Below are positions 30,401 through 40,214 of a stretch of DNA of 40,214 nt, piece by piece; within the stretch, counting starts at the first letter, position 1, and each line of letters begins with the position of its first letter. The DNA comes from Chara braunii. Its lineage: Eukaryota; Streptophyta; Charophyceae; Charales; Characeae. The stretch lies in the NCBI GenBank assembly GCA_003427395.1, contig BFEA01000099.1, positions 2,447,248-2,487,461 on the forward strand, in the 5' to 3' direction. Both the position numbers and the translations under genes were made by a program. Under the pieces are notes generated by a model. That model was not told where the DNA came from and ran no database searches. It worked only from the letters and a program-made list of their open reading frames with translations.

Positions 30401-30659
30401 ATGGTAGCAGCCAACTAAAATAGTTTGCTTGCTGCCCTTGGTTTGCATTGGTAGGGTCTTGGCCAAAGATCGAGCATTTCAATGTCTATGGCCAACACCC
30501 ATTCACACATTGATTATTGTGAGGGCACAGGTGCGTAGCTCGTAGTTTGTTTATTGATGTGGTTCGGGAGGAGTAACGTAGTGATTATGTTGTTTTTATG
30601 TTTTGCGATGTTCACTATACAGAGCTCCAAGTACTGGTGGTTCGGAAACCCACTTTTTT

Positions 30660-30728
30660 CCTCTACTAGTAGTGGGCTGAAGTGAAACTTTTTAAGAAGA
30701 AAAAAAAAGTGTGTGTGTTTGCGTGTTT

Positions 30729-30774
<46 letters not shown>

Positions 30775-30892
30775 CACACACACACACACACACACATACA
30801 CACACACACACACACACACGTGCAAACACGCAAACACACACACTTTTTTTTTCTTCTTAAAAAGTTTCACTTCAGCCCACTACTAGTAGAGG
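30660..30892. mobile_element. 233-bp foldback beside the palindrome axis (left copy)
   Basis: Begins CCTCTACTAGTAGTGGGCTG and ends with its exact complement. The arms continue through GAAGTGAAACTTTTTAAGAA and a GT/CA repeat that forms the middle. Each half is thus a hairpin by itself, and the mirror copy (30894-31126) follows after the single N. Confidence 0.85.
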
Positions 30893-30893
30893 N

Positions 30894-31011
30894 CCTCTAC
30901 TAGTAGTGGGCTGAAGTGAAACTTTTTAAGAAGAAAAAAAAAGTGTGTGTGTTTGCGTGTTTGCACGTGTGTGTGTGTGTGTGTGTGTATGTGTGTGTGT
31001 GTGTGTGTGTG

Positions 31012-31057
<46 letters not shown>

Positions 31058-31126
31058 AAACACGCAAACACACACACTTTTTTTTTCTTCTTAAAAAGTT
31101 TCACTTCAGCCCACTACTAGTAGAGG
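30894..31126. mobile_element. 233-bp foldback beside the palindrome axis (right copy)
   Basis: Exact mirror of 30660-30892. The two foldbacks sit head to head around the N at 30893 and both present CCTCTACTAGTAGTGG to the axis. Confidence 0.85.
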
Positions 31127-31385
31127 AAAAAAGTGGGTTTCCGAACCACCAGTACTTGGAGCTCTGTATAGTGAACATCGCAAAACATAAAAACAACATA
31201 ATCACTACGTTACTCCTCCCGAACCACATCAATAAACAAACTACGAGCTACGCACCTGTGCCCTCACAATAATCAATGTGTGAATGGGTGTTGGCCATAG
31301 ACATTGAAATGCTCGATCTTTGGCCAAGACCCTACCAATGCAAACCAAGGGCAGCAAGCAAACTATTTTAGTTGGCTGCTACCAT

Positions 31386-31486
31386 GCATGTGGAGAGTTG
31401 TCAATGGGGATCGAACCCACGACCTTCTCAACTCCACTTGCGACCTAACCAACCAGTCTTCACTAACTTCTTTTTCACGCTTGCAA
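31386..31486 (-). repeat. tRNA-like (SINE-type) segment, right arm
   Basis: Mirror of 30300-30400; the B box is at 31406-31418 on the minus strand. Confidence 0.5.
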
Positions 31487-32151
31487 GTTGAGATCCCCCT
31501 CTGCGTGGGTGGAAATTCAAAAGGTCGTTGTTGAGCGCATTGGTCTCGTACCGCACAGTGGGGGACCCTCCTGGCCGCGTCACGCAGGAGTTGGTTTGAT
31601 CCTCGTCGTGATGCACATGGAGCTTCCGCAAGCCGCTCCGGCCGAGTGCGCCAACCATACCTCTCGTGAGCCTCTACGACAGGATAGGGCCAACACGAGG
31701 CACGTCTTACCTCCACCTTACGAGAGTTGTCACCTCCCTTCGGTGGGCGTATCCCCGCCGAGCTACCTGTTCATAGTACGAGAGTTAATTAGTTACAATC
31801 GCAGAGGTGAATCAACTGAGGGTGTTTCTCGTTCTCTATAGCATAGGGGGTATGCACTGTTTTACGCCTCTATCGGACCCGTACGCAAACTGATGCCTTT
31901 AGGGGCTGAAGTCCCAAGCGCGGCTCATCGTCGTTCAACTAGGACGTATCTCACCCACCACGCGTACACCACACTATCAACAATAAAAATAAAACACGCA
32001 CGCACACACACACACACATACACGGAACGACACGGAACAAACGATACAACGACATAAAAACCGCGCGGACGCAGGACCTTCCCATATCAACTAGCAATGC
32101 ATGAATACACAAACAGTCACAATGATGGTGTACTATGTAGTGCCCAAAATC

Positions 32152-32294
32152 AAGCGGTCCCTCGTGGATCCGAGTACCGCTTATGACACTCAAGTGTCAA
32201 ACTCGAAATATCGTGAAAGTCAAGTTTTTCACGATATTGCACGACTGAAGGAACAGTCGTGCGGCCTCCGTGGCATCTTCGGCTTTTAGGCCGA
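32152..32294. other. Cluster of five stem-loops (right arm)
   Basis: Exact mirror image of 29492-29634. Identical stems mean it gives no independent evidence of conservation if the palindrome is an artefact. Confidence 0.85.
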
Positions 32295-33251
32295 GTGCCC
32301 CGGTCGGCAGGGCAAATAGGCTCTGCGAAGGAGGTGATCCCTTCCACGCGGAGTCTGGGACATGGATGTTCTGGACAAGGACCTCGAATACAGGCCCAGG
32401 ACCAACGTCCGACTAAGAAATCTTCAAGAATTAAACAACAGAAAAGGGAGAGATTTTTCCTTCCTTTGTTAACCTCGACCCCAATTAAACCCTTAAGCGT
32501 GGGCTCCTTAGGCCACGAGAAACACCCAAACATAGGTGTGTACATATATACATGTATAGGGGGATAAATATGTGACGATCACTTCTGACAGTCACAGTGA
32601 GACTCCTCTCAGCCATATATATGTATGTGATCGCAGGCAGTCAAATGCAAAGTCCGAACCATAAAACATACTTGCAATCACATCAAAGAGTCAACAGAAG
32701 CCCACGCACTACACGGGGTCAACTTCAACCATTCTCTATGCTCGTACCCCTCGCTTTAGCCATGCAAACCTCAACCTTTGTCCAACCTTCCATAATTAAA
32801 TACTCAGTACCTTTGTTAAATGGTCATTCAATAAAANTTTAAGTGAAAACCTTAATAAAACAATAGAACCCATCAGGGCTAAAACCTTTTAGGGTGAGTA
32901 TTGAGAATGGATAGGAGTTGGGTCGTAGACCAACGAGTCGGCAACCGACCTGTTATCAATGATAACAGATAATGATCCTTGTAGGATCAAGTTAAATCTA
33001 ACCCAAATCCTGAATCAAACGATCAAGAATAACTGTAACACAAGACAGGTCATCCCAAAGCTAAATCTATAAGTCCATGAAGAATAATCTTTATATCACA
33101 ATCTCACTCAAAGTTCTCCTGCAAACTAAGTATAAGCCTACCTCTAAGTCAGTGTCCAAAGAAGAAGTAGACCTTTGGAAGAATCTGTTATGCAGAGTGA
33201 ATTGCCAGAATCGCCACCTATCAAAATATAATTTATCTCCTCTAAACTAAT

Positions 33252-33790
33252 AAAATTTCGACAGCGCTTTCCGTAGGAAAAATATTTTTTCATAATTTAT
33301 ATTAGCTTAAATATGAAAACTGAAACAATATCTAACTCTAAAAAGTCAAGTTTTGTCCAACTCCCTGAATTAGGAAAAATTTGGGCAGCATCTCCTTTAG
33401 AAAAGTAGACTTCCTAGATTTATACTGAGGCAGATAAAAACTCAAAGTAACGTTTAAGTTCAACTTAACTAACTCTTAAGTTTTGTAGAAATTTCGGCAA
33501 CGCTTCCCGTAGAGAAAGTGATTGTCCAAATTTTATACAAGGCTAAGTTTAAATCTAGAAACAACTTTGACTTTCCGAAGTTCAATTTTTGTCTAGCTCG
33601 CTGATTTAGCAAAAATTTTGGCAGCGCTCCCTTTAAAACATGAGACTTTCCAGATTTTTACTAAGCCACACATAAAATTTAGACAAACTGAACTTTGAAA
33701 AGTCAAAATATGACCAACTCCTTTGTTTTTTAGAAATTTCGGCAGCGCTTCCCGTAGAGAAAGTAATTTACCAAGATTTATACAAGACCA
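33252..33790. repeat. ~120-bp degenerate tandem array (five units)
   Basis: Units carry RAAATTTYGGCAGCGCTYCC then CGTAGAGAAAGT. Starts at 33252, 33375, 33488, 33611 and 33733 (spacings 123, 113, 123, 122). Similar GGCAG...TCCC tandem units occur in non-coding parts of plant Ty3/gypsy (Tat/Ogre-type) retrotransposons; that link is from memory and no gag-pol is present here. The palindrome's right end falls inside the second unit. Confidence 0.8.
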
Positions 33791-34356
33791 AATATAATAA
33801 AATATCGAAGAAAATGCAGAAATTGACTTAAGTAAAATAAACTTTAGCCCAGAAAATGCAGGAATTGAAACTAACTTCTATGACTCTAGCACGTGGCGAG
33901 CATCTAAAGCAACTACCTGTTAACTGAAACTCCGACTAAGTAATAATCTCACTCATCCATATGCAAGACCAGACCACAAAAGTAATTACTCTCATCATCC
34001 TCGGGTCAACGTTATCAAACAATAGTTCATAGTGTTTCAATAATTTATCCCTTTCAACCCAGCTTACATAAGGCATAAATCTAGACCAATGAAACTTATA
34101 GAACATGTCTAGATCAACCATTGAATATACACAAACACAGGACACTACAATTTTTATATTCCTTGAGCACATGACTAGGCCACCCTAGTCGCCCTGAACT
34201 GTTGAATTATCCAAGTTTTATATAACTATCTGCACTTAGTCTTTTAAGGTAGCATATGACTGAACCGATCATCTTTAGTTCGAGGTTCAGTCTGCCCCTT
34301 CTTACCATAAGTTTATTCTTAGTTAATACTCTTTAGTTTGTGATAAGTTATAGTCA
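33791..34356. other. No recognisable gene
   Basis: AT-rich sequence between two tandem arrays, probably part of the same old retroelement. No coding match. Confidence 0.4.
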
Positions 34357-34802
34357 AACCACCCAAACGTATGACATAATGTCTGACTAGCCTGTTTGTA
34401 GATAAGGTAATAGTAAAATATAGCCAAGTTATACCGTTTTGGTTCCAACTTGTGCGTGACATTGGGCCAAGACCACCCAAACTTATGAAACATATCTGGT
34501 CCTCTGTCTGATTCATTTTTTTCTTAATGGTAAAGTTGAAAGACGTTGAACCACCCAAACTTATGGAACATGCTTAGACCCCCTTGTTCAAAACCAAAAG
34601 AAACTAAGAAACCTAAAATAACCAAGGCAACCAAGCCACCCAAACTTATGAGACAATGCTTGGTCCCTAAAAAGTCAACCACACACAACCCTCGTAAGTC
34701 AGAGCAACCAGTCCACCCAAACTTATGGAACATTTCTGGTTCTCCAAGCAACTCAAAAATAAACATAGCACTTAGCCTCCCCAAACTTATGGAGATTTGC
34801 CT
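34357..34802. repeat. Tandem array of CCACCCAAACTTATGGAACA units (six)
   Basis: Starts at 34359, 34473, 34551, 34636, 34713 and 34777, spacing 64-114 bp. The motif is strict, the spacers are not. With the preceding array this looks like the non-coding region of an LTR retrotransposon. Confidence 0.8.
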
Positions 34803-37800
34803 AACCTTTAAATGATCGAGTCAAGCACAAGCAATACTGCCTTCCTCCCATCTTTTCCTCAGATGCAATCCCACAGTTTGCTTTCAGTCAAACAATAAAA
34901 CTGAAACTGACATTACGCATGCATTCCGTTATTTAAATCTGGATCGTGTCCTGAAGTCAAACTAAAAGTTAAAATAGTGGTGCACACAATATGTTCAGTC
35001 AAATATAACAAGGAATACAGATAGGGATTATAACTGGGTTTATAGAAGGAAAAATAAAACTTCACTTCTCAGTTCCCTGCCTCCATAACTCCTCCTGAGT
35101 TCCGTGAGAGCTCCCGCAATCGGCGGGCTGACTCCCCACAGAGTCTTGTTGTGGTCGACGAACTAAGCCTTACATCACCCAGTAGGCAGCTTACTACCCC
35201 ACGGTCCGCTCCTCACCGCTTCACACGTCTGGATGTGTTGCGCACTGGTTGAACAGGTAAGTCTTCAAAGTCGTGGCCTAAATGAGGTGGGGTCGTCTCG
35301 TAGAAGACTCGGAGGACCGCAACAGGTCCCCAACCAAGCATCAATCACTATCCGATCTGTTGCACGCCGATCATTCAAACAAAGTTGCACCTACGCAACT
35401 TTTAAAGGTTGCCTTCAAATAGAGCATGTGCCCGTGTTTTATTCGAAATACAAGCCGTCATCAGCAATTCAGTCGGAGACAACCCACTCAACAGGATTGG
35501 TAGGCAAAAGGCAAGACACAAAGCACTGAGAAGCTTAGTCAAACCAACTATACTCAGCAATCGTAGTGAACACAGTGTCCTCAGCAGTAAAGCATCACAG
35601 CAACTGTGAACAACAATCTGCACGTTCAACTCACACGGTCATACCAGCAGCAACCCTGTGAGCAATAGTCTAGTAGAACAACGGTTCAGCAATCTGCAAC
35701 TCCTCAGCCTACCCCACATATGTGAGGTCAATGGGGATTGAGCCCAAGACCTCCTGAGTACCACTCGAGTGCCTCGTCAACTAAGTCTGGTCGTTGGATC
35801 CGCTCTTACGCCTTCAGCCCGCCGTCCTTCGGAACGCTAAGCAGAAAATTTGGACAGTTCGCTCGTAATCTGACATCACAATCCGGAGCCCGACTCACCT
35901 TGCATCGACTGTCCTCCTCCTGATGTGTGAGCTCCTTCCTTTCGGTATTCTGAGATCCACTTCTTTCTCATCGCAATCTCTCAATGCTTATGTCGACAAA
36001 ACCACCGACTGATGTTCAACATCGGATTCTTACTTTCCCCCACCCAATTCTATCACGGATCGAGCGAGTCTTCACAAAATCCGCTCCTCCTACACTGTCT
36101 CCTTCATTCACTTAGCGCACCCATTTTCCTTACTAACTCTTACAGTACTGCTCTAGCCCCAAAACTAACCCTTTTGTCAACCTCGCCCTACTCCTTAATC
36201 CCCGATTTGCATCCTTCCTTGCCCGATTCTGTGAAGAATCGAGCAGAATATCTTGTCTTCCCTTCCTTCCATAGCCATCTCCCACCATCTCTACGCACAG
36301 TCTCGTTTCCTACCAACACTTATTTCACTAACACTACAACTGAATTCGCCCCGCCCAAAAACCTATGTTGGACATCTTCAATAGCCCACTTTCATCAAGT
36401 ATCGGGCTAAACATTACTTTCTCATCTTCGTCATAGCCTCTCTTTCCTGTCGTTGTACTTCACCTCAATCCCCAATTGCACCTGGCGCTGATTTGTGCCC
36501 AGGTTCATTCAGTCGATTGCTTCATTTTCTGGTTCCTCCGTGCGCCTTGCCTGCTACTACCTTTCTCTCCTCCTTTCTCATTCGCCCTTGTTACTCTGCC
36601 ATCTTTCGCGCTCTCCTTTACTTCCCTCGTTCCTCTTCCACTTCCTGACTGCACTCGACACGAACCGCTAGCAGGCTCCCTCGTTCTGGCCAGCGGTAGA
36701 TTCGCCTTCTCTATTAGCGCAGCTTAGCGACTCGCGGCTTGCCACAGGCCTACGACAATGCATTGTAACGGTCAACAACCCCACCGTCTTAAGGGAGGCT
36801 TCTGAAGACATTAGTCAATAGGAGAGTCAATTGTCTTCAGCTCCTATGTATGGATCCGACAAGCCGCTCACATTTCGACACTCCACCAAAGTTTGCCCTC
36901 CGGCCCGCTCTGCCTCGGCAGAGTGCACCATCTTTTCGGCTCTCTGCGGGCAAACTCACACATAGGCAACCTCTCTTGAGTTCGAGGGCGCTAGCTCACT
37001 GCAAAGTCTAGGCGCGGGCCTAGGTAAGACGACCTTGATACATATCTTAGTGGTAGCGGCAATCGAGGACACTCGAGGGACTTGGCGGAGAGGGGCTCGG
37101 TGTGGACGGCTGAAGTGTCCGCCCTAGTATACACAACCGGTCTGACTGTCTCTGCGGAGAAACTTGTGGCAGGACCGACTTCCAGATAAGTTCGATTAGT
37201 CTTCGCCCCTATACCCAAGTTGGGCAGACGAGCCGCGTTGTTGTGTCACCACGGGCCTCCCCCCGGCGCTCTCTGCCTCTACTATGGCTCCCCCTGGCCA
37301 CACTGTGGCACTCCCTGACCCATGTCTTAAGACTGTGAGATCAAGGTCCCTCACTAGCATTCCGAACACACAAAAACCCGAAAGGGTTCGTCAAAAGAGG
37401 CACGTACTCAAGGTCCTTGGCTGCCGTGACGATCTTTGAAATCCTGCGTCACGTCTGAGTCGGGGAACACTGGAGCAAAATAATAATAATTTAACAAATA
37501 ATAATAAAAATATTTAGAAACTTTAAATCATCAGAATATGACGTCCGAGGAAAAAGAACCCGCTAGCACCGCTCTGACGACGCTAATGACAAAACCAAAG
37601 GGGATAGCCCGTCGGACCCCCAACCCCTCGACGCCTTTGCGCTATTCTGATACCCCCACGTAGCCGCCGCTCAATCTCGATCCCTGAATCTCTTTAATGA
37701 AAGTCCAATGCTGTAATCAATAGTACTAAACCCAAGGCTGGGTCTAGCATTGTCGGACACCTATATAAACGACTACCGCACGGCGCGCGGATCCACAAAA

Positions 37801-38160
37801 ACGTTTTCAAAACCCATTTGTTGTCGATGTCGTCTTCCGTACGTACGCATAAATCACAGTCTAGCGCACCAATCAAGAGACGAAATCCCTTTTTCTTTTT
37901 CTCCTTGTTTAATCATAAATAAAAATCTGGTCGACGACCACGCCGACTCTTCAATCATCAACAACAAAGAGATCACACGCACCTTAAGTCTCTACGCCCA
38001 CACACTCTCTATCTAGTCGACCGTCTAGTCGGTGCAAACCCTAAACCCAGTCGCGCCTCGCGCGGTAAACTTAAACTTTAAGTCAACCTTATTTTCTGTC
38101 ACTTGCAAAACCAGGGCGGATACCCTTGTAAGGGTATTCGCACCGACATCGTTCTTTCCA
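34803..38160. other. No recognisable gene; probable decayed retroelement
   Basis: No frame shows a known domain. 35727-35790 (minus) resembles the tRNA-like segment of the palindrome arms, with B-box-like GGGCTCAATCCCC. Near 36892-36957 GTTTGCCC and GGGCAAAC enclose a smaller hairpin CTCTGCC/GGCAGAG. 35980-36720 is C/T-rich. I cannot place LTR ends. Confidence 0.4.
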
Positions 38161-38860
38161 GATTCGATGGGTAATTGAATTGGTTGGGCTTAGGATCTCG
38201 TTAGATACTCCTAAAAGAATCCAAAAAACATAAGGACCAGTCCTAAAAGATTTTTGGGATTCGTGGTGTAAATTTTTAGGATTCATGGTATCCTGTTAGA
38301 AAAATCCTAAAAGTACAGCTTGTAGGACGATTCCTAAATGGTATCCCACGACCAGTTTCATATGTGTATACGGAGCCATGTCGCTGATATCCGCCAATCG
38401 TCGTCCCATGTCTGTGGTATACAGGGGTGCGGACTGTGGTTGTGTTTGACCTGCCGAATCCCAATTGCGCAAGTGGTGTGTGAAGCATTCTCGGGTTGCA
38501 AATGGTGCAGAAGTTTTCAGCGGGCCCACTACGTGGACATTGCAGTCCTTAGGCAGCAGGATGACGGCAATGGCCAGAGCCGGTAGCCATTGCGGAGGTG
38601 GGGAAGAGGGGGGTGGGGCGAATCTTGTAGGGGACGTCATGCAGTGTCCTGGCCCTGTTGTAGTCCACCATTGGCGGAAGCCTTGCGGGGGGAAAAAGGA
38701 TGGTGAACCGACGATGATTTGTCGGTCTGCGGGTGGAGAACGAGGGTCATCACCACCAACACTACCGCATCCCGCTCCTCAACAGACAACACATGGCCAC
38801 CACCACCAACATCCACCTCTGCATGCGTCGGCAAAGTTCCATGAACACGGACTCCCGAAT
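38161..38860. other. No recognisable gene; CCTAAAA-rich stretch
   Basis: 38180-38340 repeats TCCTAAAAG/TTTTAGGA several times in both orientations, suggesting a degenerate foldback. The rest is unassigned. Confidence 0.4.
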
Positions 38861-38865
38861 TTTAA

Positions 38866-39059
38866 AGCTCCTTGTGAGGAGCTTTATTTTTCCGATCGTT
38901 TTGCCTGGGGATTCCTAAAACATTTTAGGAATGCTCCTTACGCTGTTTTCACATGGCCAATCATTTTACGATCCTGCAATTTTGAGGGCCTAGTGTGAGG
39001 TCATACTCATGCCCTCACACTAGGCCCTCAAAATTGCAGAATTGCAAAATGAGCGGCCA
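38866..39059. repeat. Three successive hairpins, the last a foldback MITE
   Basis: AAAGCTCCT-tgtg-AGGAGCTTT near 38869-38890; ATTCCTAAAA-ca-TTTTAGGAAT near 38911-38932; then arms 38954-39000 and 39012-39059, about 47 bp each, with GCAATTTTGAGGGCCTAGTG and its complement, around an 11-nt loop. Confidence 0.75.
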
Positions 39060-39245
39060 GATCTAGTTTTTCTAAGGGAGAGAATTGATCTGGTTGCGAT
39101 TCTGCATTATAGAGGGACCAGTGTGAGGGCATACTCATGCTAGGCCCTCAAAATCGCAAAATTGCAAAATGAGCGGCCAGATTGAGTCCTTGCAAAGGAA
39201 CGACTGCATCTGGCGGCTCATATTTGTGATTTTGAGGGCCTCGTT
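39060..39245. repeat. Further copies of the TTTTGAGGGCCTAGTGTGAG repeat
   Basis: Partial copies at about 39104-39183 and 39223-39242 share GTGTGAGGGCATACTCATG and CAAAATGAGCGGCCAGAT with the preceding foldback. CCAGAT...ATCTGG pairs form two smaller stems. Confidence 0.6.
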
Positions 39246-39330
39246 CGCAGCCCTAAGGTTGCGCAGCCCTAAGGCTGCGGTATAGTGGGCTCCGTCTGTC
39301 TGTGTCAAGGTGTCGCATTTTCAGCGGCGG
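39246..39330. repeat. Dispersed repeat CGCAGCCCTAAGGCTG, second locus
   Basis: The 16-mer is present twice in tandem (39246-39261 and 39262-39277), then GGTATAGTGGGCT and TGTGTCAAGGTG, as at 21430-21490. Confidence 0.65.
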
Positions 39331-39688
39331 ACGACCAGGACGCAAAGTGGGTTCATAGGGGGGAAAAGAATTTGGGAGACCAGTCCTTAGCGAAATAGCA
39401 GACTACCTACAGCTAGCTCTGGTAGAACCAGGACTTTTGAAAAAAGGAAGGACCAGTCTTCGGACCCCAAAAAGAAGTGAGAAGGGGATGCGTTGTCTGG
39501 AGTCCCACGTGCAGTCTGTCCAAGGCGGAAGGTACAAGCGAGACCAGTCCCGCAATTTGCAAGAGGCAAATTTGACAATGTTTTGTTCTCGTTGGAATTC
39601 GCAGAAAAATCTAAAAATTTGAGAATCTATAGATTAGGTCGTAGTCTTTCCAAAACAAATATCAGAAAATTTTTCAAAAATTCATTAG
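39331..39688. other. No recognisable gene
   Basis: Several GGACCAGT/AGACCAGTC strings (near 39379, 39429, 39446, 39541) suggest short degenerate repeats. No coding signal. Confidence 0.4.
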
Positions 39689-39999
39689 GACCGCAAAATA
39701 ATCACCGCGCCCATTCGACATAAAAAATCGGTTGCATGATAAGACCGCGAAATAATCGTCACGCGGATTTGACACATTTCCATTTTTGTCACTCAGCTAT
39801 GTGTATGCCAACGAAGAAAGTACTCCAACTTTAGTGATTTTTTACGCTCAGAAGAATGAGTGAAAAAAAATTGAAAATTGGAATGCTTGTAGATTTCGTT
39901 ACGATCTTTCGAGAAAAAAATTAAATAAATTAAAAAAATCATTTCAACTGCGAAATAGATCACCGTCAAATTGCAGTCGTGATCTATTTCACAGTTGAA
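39689..39999. repeat. ACCGCRAAATAATC repeats and a 21-bp stem
   Basis: GACCGCAAAATAATCACCGC at 39689, GACCGCGAAATAATCGTCAC at 39743, and a variant at 39945. The last forms a stem, 39943-39963 with 39979-39999, one mismatch in 21 bp and a 15-nt loop. Confidence 0.65.
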
Positions 40000-40010
40000 C
40001 CCTCTCCCTG

Positions 40011-40087
<77 letters not shown>
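40011..40087. repeat. (CT)n microsatellite
   Basis: CT repeats preceded by CTGTCTCTGTCT and followed by CACCCGCCCGCGCACACACG. Confidence 0.97.
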
Positions 40088-40094
<7 letters not shown>

Positions 40095-40214
40095 CCGCGC
40101 ACACACGCTCGCGCGCGTCTGCGCATATACTTCGTTTCATTGCTTGTACGCGGTAGACAATAGGGTTGTGTTCCCCACGCCCACGCGGTAGACAATGGGC
40201 TTTGGCGTTTGTGT

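Larger units (their letters stand above)
28387..33399. repeat. ~5-kb palindrome centred on an N
   Basis: Left arm 28387-30892, right arm 30894-33399. Position p pairs with 61786 minus p. I checked this at both outer ends, the centre and many internal points, and mirrored reading frames translate identically. The only arm difference seen is the N at 32837 (A at 28949). Pairing degrades immediately outside: 28386 and 33400 are both G, and similarity ends within ten bases. Essentially no divergence over 2.5 kb means a very recent event or an assembly artefact. Confidence 0.93.

Noticed and set aside
36012-36410. 132-codon open frame rich in Ser, Pro and Leu
   Set aside because: C/T-rich DNA yields such compositions in open frames; no domain or homologue recognised.
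36760-37490. LTR beginning TGTAACGGTC
   Set aside because: A start-like string exists, but I found no second LTR, no primer-binding site and no target duplication.
1-40214. CRISPR arrays, bacterial operons, prophage
   Set aside because: No regularly spaced identical repeats with unique spacers and no prokaryotic gene organisation. The repeats found are microsatellites, MITEs and retroelement tandem arrays.

Overview
The window is nuclear DNA from a land plant. Three things point there: a chloroplast-type RmlC-like cupin gene with an N-terminal transit-peptide-like extension, a plant-type L1 LINE (DUF4283-like and CCHC ORF1; EEP endonuclease, RT and zf-RVT in ORF2), and many foldback MITEs. 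A U6 snRNA relic and a group II intron maturase fragment (probably mitochondrial in origin) fit the same picture. I cannot name the species. It is a repeat-rich draft assembly with two N-gaps, 12662-13510 and 26576-27250, both bordered by GA/CT or GT/CA microsatellites, plus single Ns at 3699, 16898, 30893 and 32837.

Layout. 1-1599 holds no recognisable gene. 1600-1844 and 9561-9670 are two halves of one AT-rich locus split by a full-length minus-strand LINE (1845-9560). Its ORF1 (8947-6564) and ORF2 (6580-2459) overlap by 17 nt and carry nine in-frame stops and one frameshift. 10193-11100 is a nest: a foldback element, a tRNA-like fragment and a second 5'-truncated LINE with a clear 16-bp target duplication, itself holding a MITE. 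The only intact protein-coding gene I can defend is the cupin at 11591-12415, with a GC-rich upstream region containing degenerate tandem repeats.

13.5-19 kb is a graveyard of small inverted-repeat elements belonging to at least three terminal-repeat families, inserted among degenerate ~160-bp repeats. 20.0-20.5 kb is a degenerate tandem array with six CACGTG and two CATGTG boxes. 21.3-22.2 kb holds the U6-like relic and the maturase fragment. 22.3-28 kb has more MITEs and long microsatellites.

28387-33399 is a ~5-kb palindrome whose axis is exactly the single N at 30893. Each 2.5-kb arm holds a run of five closely packed stem-loops, a tRNA-like promoter segment and a 233-bp foldback next to the axis. 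An assembly misjoin through the foldback is at least as likely as a real palindrome. 33.2-34.8 kb has two degenerate tandem arrays that look like non-coding parts of an old LTR retrotransposon. 35-40 kb is non-coding, with more hairpins and repeats.

The host gene and the elements do not form a pathway. The main points of interest are the element families (notably one apparently using TTAA targets), the stem-loop cluster and the palindrome.
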